Shown: positions 59,422 through 64,000 of the stretch, one piece after another
Layout: every line of letters starts with the position of its first letter
Position numbering within the stretch: position 1 is the first letter of the stretch
Source: Alphaproteobacteria bacterium
GTDB lineage: Bacteria > Pseudomonadota > Alphaproteobacteria > Rhodospirillales > WMHbin7
DNA: 64,000 bases
Direction: 5' to 3'
NCBI GenBank assembly: GCA_015231795.1
Contig: JADGAX010000002.1
Coordinates: 124,001 to 188,000, forward strand
The notes under the pieces: model-generated
Told to the model about the DNA's origin: nothing
What the model saw: the letters and a program-made list of their open reading frames with translations, nothing else
Database searches by the model: none
Translations under genes and position numbers: made by a program

Positions 59422-60432
59422 ATGATGAACGCAAGTCCCAAGGTCAGCATCGTCATGGCGGTCAGGGACGGGGCCTCCTATTTGCAGAGCACGCTAGAGA
59501 GCCTGCGTGCCCAAACCCTGCCGGATTACGAGTTGATTGCGGTCGACGATGGCTCCCAGGACGCCACTCCGGCCATTCTGGACGGCTGGCCGGACAGGCG
59601 AATGATCCGGATACGCAATCCTAGCCCGCTTGGCTTGGCGGCTTCTCTTAACCGCGGACTTGAAATTGCGCGCGCAGACTATGTCGCCAGACAAGATGCG
59701 GATGACTTGGCAAGGCCGGATCGACTGGCTGAGCAGGTTTCTTTTCTTGACGCCCATTCTTCTGTTGTCCTTCTCGGCTCGTCCTATCATCTGATCGACG
59801 AAGCGGGGCGAAACATCGGCATTCAGCGCCAGCCTTGCGACGATGACGCCATCCGCTGGCAGATGCTGTTTCACAACGCTTTCTGTCACAGTTCAGTCAT
59901 GGCGCGCCGAAGCTGTATCGAGAAAAGCGGCTTTTACGACCCTTCTCTGACCTTCGCTCAAGATTACGACCTCTGGTCGCGTTGTCTTAAGTTTGGCCAG
60001 GGCGCCAATCTGGATGCGCCATTGATTTCCCTGCGTCAGCATATGTCCAGCATGTCGGCGGTGGCAAAGCAGGAGCAACAGCGAACCGCCGGCAAAATTG
60101 CTCTCTCCAACATGAAGGACGCCTTGGGTTGCGAGCCGGACGACACGTCGGCAGCTCTTTTGCGATCATGGTATTATGGTCTGCCCGAGCAATTGCCTGC
60201 AGGGGGCGCAGCGGCAATTTTGCTGATGCGAGATTTGCTGAAGCGCAGAGGCACCGACAGGGCCAAAGTGCAATGGGCCAGGCGCCTATTGCGACATCCT
60301 GACGCGCCGGTTGGGCCAACGATTCGCTATTTTATTGGCCAAGCCCCGCGGGCAGCCATGATTTCCTTGCTTTTGCGCCTGTTGGGGCGTACCGCCACAA
60401 GACCAGATCGCGTGCGCAAGATCGCCCAATGA
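59422..60432 (+). CDS. Family 2 glycosyltransferase
   Basis: A 336-residue GT2: VSIVMAVRDGASYLQSTL, VDDGSQDATPAIL, AASLNRGLEIARADYVARQDADD with the DXD motif, and SGFYDPSLTFAQDYDLW. First gene of the block after the terminator, so it must have its own promoter nearby or be read through. Two adjacent ATGs (59422, 59425) follow AAGG very closely, so ribosome binding looks poor. Confidence 0.88.
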   Translation: MMNASPKVSIVMAVRDGASYLQSTLESLRAQTLPDYELIAVDDGSQDATPAILDGWPDRRMIRIRNPSPLGLAASLNRGLEIARADYVARQDADDLARPDRLAEQVSFLDAHSSVVLLGSSYHLIDEAGRNIGIQRQPCDDDAIRWQMLFHNAFCHSSVMARRSCIEKSGFYDPSLTFAQDYDLWSRCLKFGQGANLDAPLISLRQHMSSMSAVAKQEQQRTAGKIALSNMKDALGCEPDDTSAALLRSWYYGLPEQLPAGGAAAILLMRDLLKRRGTDRAKVQWARRLLRHPDAPVGPTIRYFIGQAPRAAMISLLLRLLGRTATRPDRVRKIAQ

Positions 60433-61631
60433 ACAATCCAAAACGGCGGGTGGCAGTGGTTGCCGCAGCATTCCCGCCAGCCGTTGGCGGAGGCGTCGCG
60501 GCGGCGCATCATCAGTTGGCAGGCCTTCTGCAGAAGGCGGGCGCCGAGGTGCGTAGATTCTCTTTTCTTGATTCGTTGCCCTCGGAGCAGGGCACCATTC
60601 GCCGCGACAGCCCACTGGTCTGGAAGCGTATCTCCCGGCGGGTCTGCGCTCTGGCCTTTCGCCTGCTTGATCCTTCCGGGCGCGCCTATCAGACGGCCGA
60701 TATCCTGGAATGCTGGCCCGGCGCATATAAATTAAAGTCGGAAATTTCGGCTTTTGCGCCCGATGAAATCATCCTACCCGATCACGGCTGTCCGGGCTTG
60801 GCTCTGGGCAAATGGCCGAAATCCGCACGGGTGACATTGGTCTCTCATCACAACCCCATGCGCTTCGTGAACCAGGCCGGACTGAATGCCCATTCTAGGC
60901 TGGACGCGCGAAGCGCCGTCCTTCTTGAAAGCCTGTCTCTTCGCCATGTCGACCGGGTTGTTGCGCCTTGCCTTTACATGGCTGACTGCTTCAAATCCAC
61001 TTATCGATTCTCCGGTCCCGTCGATGTCATTCCCAATCTTATCGACTTTGAAAGCCTTGATGACGTCATCAGTCATGATCCAAGACCCGAGATGGGCTTG
61101 GCGCCGGATGCAAAGCTGGTCTACGTTCCGTCGGCAGGCAGCGTCTTTAAGGGAAGCAAGATACTGCCCGAACTGCTGGCCCGCTTATGCAAACTTGTTT
61201 CCGAACCTTTTGGCGTCTTCTTGTCTGGCTCGATGACAGTTGAACAGTTGGGCAAATTGCCGGTCGGTCTGCCTGTGCATGCGCCTGGCTACCTTTCGGT
61301 TTGCGACAATTTGGCTCGCGTCAAATCGTGCAATCTAGCGCTGTCTCCCACGCTCATTGAGAACTTCAGCATGGCGCTTTTGGAAGCGCAGCTATTGGGT
61401 CTGCCGGTGGCCTCGTTCGATGTAGGCGGAAATGCAGAACTGATAGAGGAAGGCGTTACGGGAAGGCTGGCAAAGCCGGGTGATGTTGAGGCGCTGGCTC
61501 GCTTGGCGTCAACCCTGTTGCCCGAGGCCCTTGGCGACCGCCTAAGCAATATCCGCTATCGCAGCCGATTGCGGTTTGACCCTGATCGCTGGCTTTCCGC
61601 CTGGGCAGGACAGGATGCGCAATCAACATGA
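60429..61631 (+). CDS. Family 4 (GT-B) glycosyltransferase
   Basis: A 400-residue GT4 with AAAFPPAVGGGVAAAHHQLA at the N-terminus, VVAPCLYMADCFKS and VIPNLIDFESL at the domain junction, then SPTLIENFSMALLEAQLLGLPVAS and GGNAELIEEGVTGRL in the donor domain, with the two conserved Glu. Coupled by ATGA to the GT2 upstream and to the FkbM gene downstream. Confidence 0.88.
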   Translation: MNNPKRRVAVVAAAFPPAVGGGVAAAHHQLAGLLQKAGAEVRRFSFLDSLPSEQGTIRRDSPLVWKRISRRVCALAFRLLDPSGRAYQTADILECWPGAYKLKSEISAFAPDEIILPDHGCPGLALGKWPKSARVTLVSHHNPMRFVNQAGLNAHSRLDARSAVLLESLSLRHVDRVVAPCLYMADCFKSTYRFSGPVDVIPNLIDFESLDDVISHDPRPEMGLAPDAKLVYVPSAGSVFKGSKILPELLARLCKLVSEPFGVFLSGSMTVEQLGKLPVGLPVHAPGYLSVCDNLARVKSCNLALSPTLIENFSMALLEAQLLGLPVASFDVGGNAELIEEGVTGRLAKPGDVEALARLASTLLPEALGDRLSNIRYRSRLRFDPDRWLSAWAGQDAQST

Positions 61632-62392
61632 TAAAATGTTTGATTCTAGGCTTGCTGCGCCAGCTTGGTTACGAGCTTGTTTCCATAGAAGGTCGAGGGA
61701 CGCTTGAAGGCGTTCTTGCCAATGCCAAGCGCTGCGGCCTCAAGCCCGATCTGGTGATCGACGTAGGCGCAGGGCGCGGAGATTTCGCCAAAAGGGCCGC
61801 GGCAATATTTCCCGATGCCGCCTTGCTGCTCGTCGAGCCATTGTCCGAATTTACTCAGGCCCTGAATGATTTGTGCGCCACACTGCCTCAGGCGCGGTGG
61901 ATAGCTGCCGTCGCTTCTGACCAAACCAGCTCCATGACACTCAATGTTCATCCCGATCTTTTCGGCTCTTCCCTGCTGCTTGAGGATGAGTGTACGAACG
62001 TTAACGGAACGCCACGTTCTGTGTCTTCGATCACGCTCGATTCGCAAATTATCGAGGCCCACGCGATTGTTTTAAAAATCGACGTCCAGGGCGCCGAGTT
62101 GAAAGTGCTTGCGGGTGCCGCAGACGTCCTGAAGCGCGCCGAACTCGTGATCCTTGAAACCTCGTTCTTTCACTTCTTTCCGCAAGGCCCGCTTTTCGAC
62201 CAAGTCGTCAGCTTCATGCTTGATCAGGGCTTTGTCCTTTATGATCTTTTCGGTCTTTCTCACCGACCTCTCGATGGAGCCTTGGCCCAAGTTGACGCGG
62301 TTTTTGCCAAAAGGGAGGGCACTCTGCGCAGCCTTCACCATTACGCGACTCCAGAGCAGCGCGCAAAGTTAACTAGGCGGCTTCGAAGCTGA
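61628..62392 (+). CDS. FkbM-family SAM methyltransferase
   Basis: A 254-residue methyltransferase with LVIDVGAGRGDFAKRA (motif I) and the FkbM hallmark VLKIDVQGAELKVLAGA. FkbM enzymes O-methylate sugars and polyketides and are common in glycan loci. Overlaps its neighbours by 4 and 1 bases, so it belongs to the same transcript as the flanking glycosyltransferases. Confidence 0.88.
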   Translation: MIKCLILGLLRQLGYELVSIEGRGTLEGVLANAKRCGLKPDLVIDVGAGRGDFAKRAAAIFPDAALLLVEPLSEFTQALNDLCATLPQARWIAAVASDQTSSMTLNVHPDLFGSSLLLEDECTNVNGTPRSVSSITLDSQIIEAHAIVLKIDVQGAELKVLAGAADVLKRAELVILETSFFHFFPQGPLFDQVVSFMLDQGFVLYDLFGLSHRPLDGALAQVDAVFAKREGTLRSLHHYATPEQRAKLTRRLRS

Positions 62393-63219
62393 TGCGCATT
62401 TCTCTGGTAACTCCCAGCTTCAACAAGGCGGCATTCCTTGAGGCTTCACTTCGTTCGGTTCTTGACCAGCGACATCCCAATCTGGAATACGGCGTTGTAG
62501 ACGGCGCATCGACAGATGCCACCCATGACATTCTGGCCCGCTACAAAGATAGGCTTTCCTTCTGCATATCAGAACCCGATCAGGGCATGTACGATGCCGT
62601 GGCAAAGGGTTTTGCCCGGACTAGCGGCGAGATCATGGGATATTTGGGTGCAGACGATCTGCATATGCCGTGGACGCTTTCAGTCGTGGAGGAAATTTTC
62701 AGCTCGTTTCCCAGCATCCAATGGATTACCTCGGCCTATCCTATGACGACCGATGCAAAGGGGCGCGTTCTGAAAGCTCGCCGTCTCATCCCGCCCACTG
62801 CCGCGTCATTCTGGCGCGGCGAAAATCTGCCAGGCTTTTCTTGGTGGTCGGCGGGTTGGATACAGCAAGAATCGACCTTCTGGCGACGCAGTCTTTGGGA
62901 GAAGGCGGGGGGGCTGGATTCTTCCTTAAAATTTGCAGGCGATTTTGATTTATGGTGCCGCTTTATGCACTTGGCTGATCCAGCAACCGTTGAAACGCCA
63001 TTAGCAGCCTTTCGCAGGCACGGCCAACAAATTACCGGCACGCATGCACAGGCCTATGCCAAGGAAGCCAAGGAAGCTTTGACAAGGCATGGCGGGTGTC
63101 CGGCTGGCCGCTATGCCTCTAGATTTCGGGCATTGCTTTGCCGGGCTGGCCTTGCCCGCCGCGGAAGCACGCTCACCTATGATTTCGCAAGGCAGACCTG
63201 GGTCCGTCTTGCGTCATAG
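62392..63219 (+). CDS. Family 2 glycosyltransferase (WcaA/amsE-like)
   Basis: A 275-residue GT2 with ISLVTPSFNKAAFLEASL, GVVDGASTDATHDIL, SEPDQGMYDAVAKGF and LGADDLH as the DXD equivalent, then AGDFDLWCRFM. This set is characteristic of colanic-acid-type GT2s. A run of seven G (62927-62933) lies in the reading frame. It ends 22 bases before a convergent gene. Confidence 0.88.
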   Translation: MRISLVTPSFNKAAFLEASLRSVLDQRHPNLEYGVVDGASTDATHDILARYKDRLSFCISEPDQGMYDAVAKGFARTSGEIMGYLGADDLHMPWTLSVVEEIFSSFPSIQWITSAYPMTTDAKGRVLKARRLIPPTAASFWRGENLPGFSWWSAGWIQQESTFWRRSLWEKAGGLDSSLKFAGDFDLWCRFMHLADPATVETPLAAFRRHGQQITGTHAQAYAKEAKEALTRHGGCPAGRYASRFRALLCRAGLARRGSTLTYDFARQTWVRLAS

Positions 63220-63241
63220 GGCTTTGTTGCCGCCGCCTTCT

Positions 63242-64000
63242 CTAAAGCGGCAGCTGCGTTAACAGCCAATAGAGCAGCAGCCGAAGCGGTTTGCGGGACT
63301 GAATCAGTTTATCTCGCTGTCCCATCAGCTCCTCGAACAGCGCCAGATAGTTCGCACACATGTCGTCAGCGCTATGTCTATAGTCGGAAAGCGCCTCGAG
63401 ATGCCTGTCGTAGCCATCTATAAGCCGCAGCAGCGACTCTTCGACATCGTGGGGTCCTGCGAACATTTCGCCAAATCCATCGCAATATTCCGGCAGGGCG
63501 CCGCTGTTGCGGTAAAGTAGCGGCAAGCCGCAAAGCGCACCTTCGATATGATGCATGCCCGCAGGTTCGTTAATAGATGCCGTTATGTAGGCATGGTGAC
63601 GTTTCAACTCCTGGGCCAGATCTTCGCCATCCAGCGGAGACACAAGTCGCACATTGCGAAAGCGGACTGTCTTAGGAATGTTGCCAATATACGTGAAAGC
63701 AAAGGTGCCTCTCCACTTTGGCTCATCAAGCAAGCTATCTAGTCGTTCATAAACGTCAAACCCCTTGAGGGCATGGGCGCCCCAATGGTGAGTAACCAAT
63801 TTGATTGGCCCGGTTTTCGACCATGGGACATGACCGTTGCGATTGAATATGCGCGCGTCGGCTCCGTTCAGAACGACACTGTGTCCGGAATGTCTGTGCC
63901 ATACCTCAAGCGTACGAAGCCAGTGGCCGATGAATACCGTGTGATCGGCAAGAGAGTTGGCCACTCGCAGCCTGAAGTTCATCGTTCGCGTTCCCTTGCG
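63242..64000 (-). CDS. Family 4 glycosyltransferase, C-terminal fragment (5' end beyond window)
   Basis: The minus-strand frame is open to the window edge (R-K-G-T-R-T before M-N-F-R-L). The visible 252 codons look like the C-terminal two thirds of a GT-B enzyme: RVANSLADHTVFIGHWLRTL, VVLNGADARIFN, VTHHWGAHALKGFDVYERL, FTYIGNIPKT, and the donor-site ITASINEPAGMHHIEGALCGLPLLYRN, shown here in pieces. ATG at 63982 is internal to the fold and unlikely to be the true start. It is the only minus-strand gene in the window and converges on the GT2 at 62392. Confidence 0.75.
   Translation of the reverse strand, partial: RKGTRTMNFRLRVANSLADHTVFIGHWLRTLEVWHRHSGHSVVLNGADARIFNRNGHVPWSKTGPIKLVTHHWGAHALKGFDVYERLDSLLDEPKWRGTFAFTYIGNIPKTVRFRNVRLVSPLDGEDLAQELKRHHAYITASINEPAGMHHIEGALCGLPLLYRNSGALPEYCDGFGEMFAGPHDVEESLLRLIDGYDRHLEALSDYRHSADDMCANYLALFEELMGQRDKLIQSRKPLRLLLYWLLTQLPL

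Noticed and set aside
62927-62933. Run of seven G inside a GT2 gene as a phase-variation tract
   Set aside because: Seven is short for slipped-strand switching, the frame is intact, and other six-base G/C runs occur in the window without pattern.
63226-63254. Inverted repeat GTTGCCGC/GCGGCAGC between the convergent genes as a bidirectional terminator
   Set aside because: The stem includes a wobble pair and neither strand has a T-tract after it; at most a weak structure.
1-64000. tRNA/rRNA genes, CRISPR arrays, insertion sequences, transposases, integrases
   Set aside because: Nothing resembling these was seen on either strand; intergenic space is too small for most of them.

Overview
The window is one continuous surface-glycan biosynthesis locus from a Gram-negative bacterium, most likely an alphaproteobacterium of the Rhodospirillales or Magnetospirillum type. 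This is inferred from the moderately high G+C, frequent GTG/TTG starts, the family mix and a Maf-like DUF115 protein; no ribosomal or housekeeping marker is present to prove it. Fifty genes run head to tail on the + strand from base 1 to 58581, and 31 of the 49 junctions overlap, 28 of them by exactly 4 bases (ATGA/GTGA/TTGA). A regulator gene with a clear intrinsic terminator follows, then four more glycan genes, then one convergent glycosyltransferase running off the right edge.

Layout. 1-6557: N-acetyl sugar amidotransferase (cut by the left edge), O-acetyltransferase, a large GT-B-like protein, a radical SAM/SPASM protein and a sulfatase-fold enzyme. 6586-12342: a Kef-type antiporter, a pyruvate kinase-ATP sulfurylase fusion, APS kinase and a lipid-flippase-like ABC transporter. 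12344-20930: CMP-nonulosonate synthetase, a 58-residue unknown protein, a DUF115/Maf-like protein, a B12-type radical SAM protein, a hydrolysing UDP-GlcNAc 2-epimerase, a 2-hydroxyacid dehydrogenase, a second CMP-sugar synthetase and two SGNH proteins. 20968-29630: another B12-type radical SAM protein, UDP-sulfoquinovose synthase, a GT-B-like protein, a second amidotransferase, NeuB and a HisF/HisH pair. 29627-39599: a tightly coupled block with aminotransferase, two Gfo/Idh oxidoreductases, a KdsB-like cytidylyltransferase, SDR, a dehydroquinate-synthase-like cyclase, a 2-hydroxyacid dehydrogenase, three methyltransferases and a polyprenyl-P-sugar-type GT2. 39606-58581: two heparinase/asparagine-synthase modules, two GT-C membrane proteins around a GT4, and a cupin/C-methyltransferase/epimerase/Gfo-Idh/GT2 sugar block. 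58663-63219: MarR-EPS-like regulator, terminator, GT2, GT4, FkbM methyltransferase, GT2. 63242-64000 (minus): GT4 fragment.

How the genes may work together. NeuC-, NeuB- and NeuA-type enzymes make and activate a nonulosonic acid of the legionaminic/sialic class; the WbuX/HisH/HisF set would convert an acetamido to an acetamidino group. The KdsB-like block suggests a second, unusual ulosonic sugar. The least expected theme is sulfur: a fused PK-ATP sulfurylase, APS kinase and UDP-sulfoquinovose synthase share the operon, pointing to a sulfonated or sulfated surface glycan. Assembly genes (GT2, GT4, GT-C, GT-B and a flippase-like ABC transporter) are abundant, but I recognised no Wzx/Wzy pair. 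The nucleotide-sugar 4,6-dehydratase and aminotransferase expected for legionaminic acid are not obvious and may lie outside the window.
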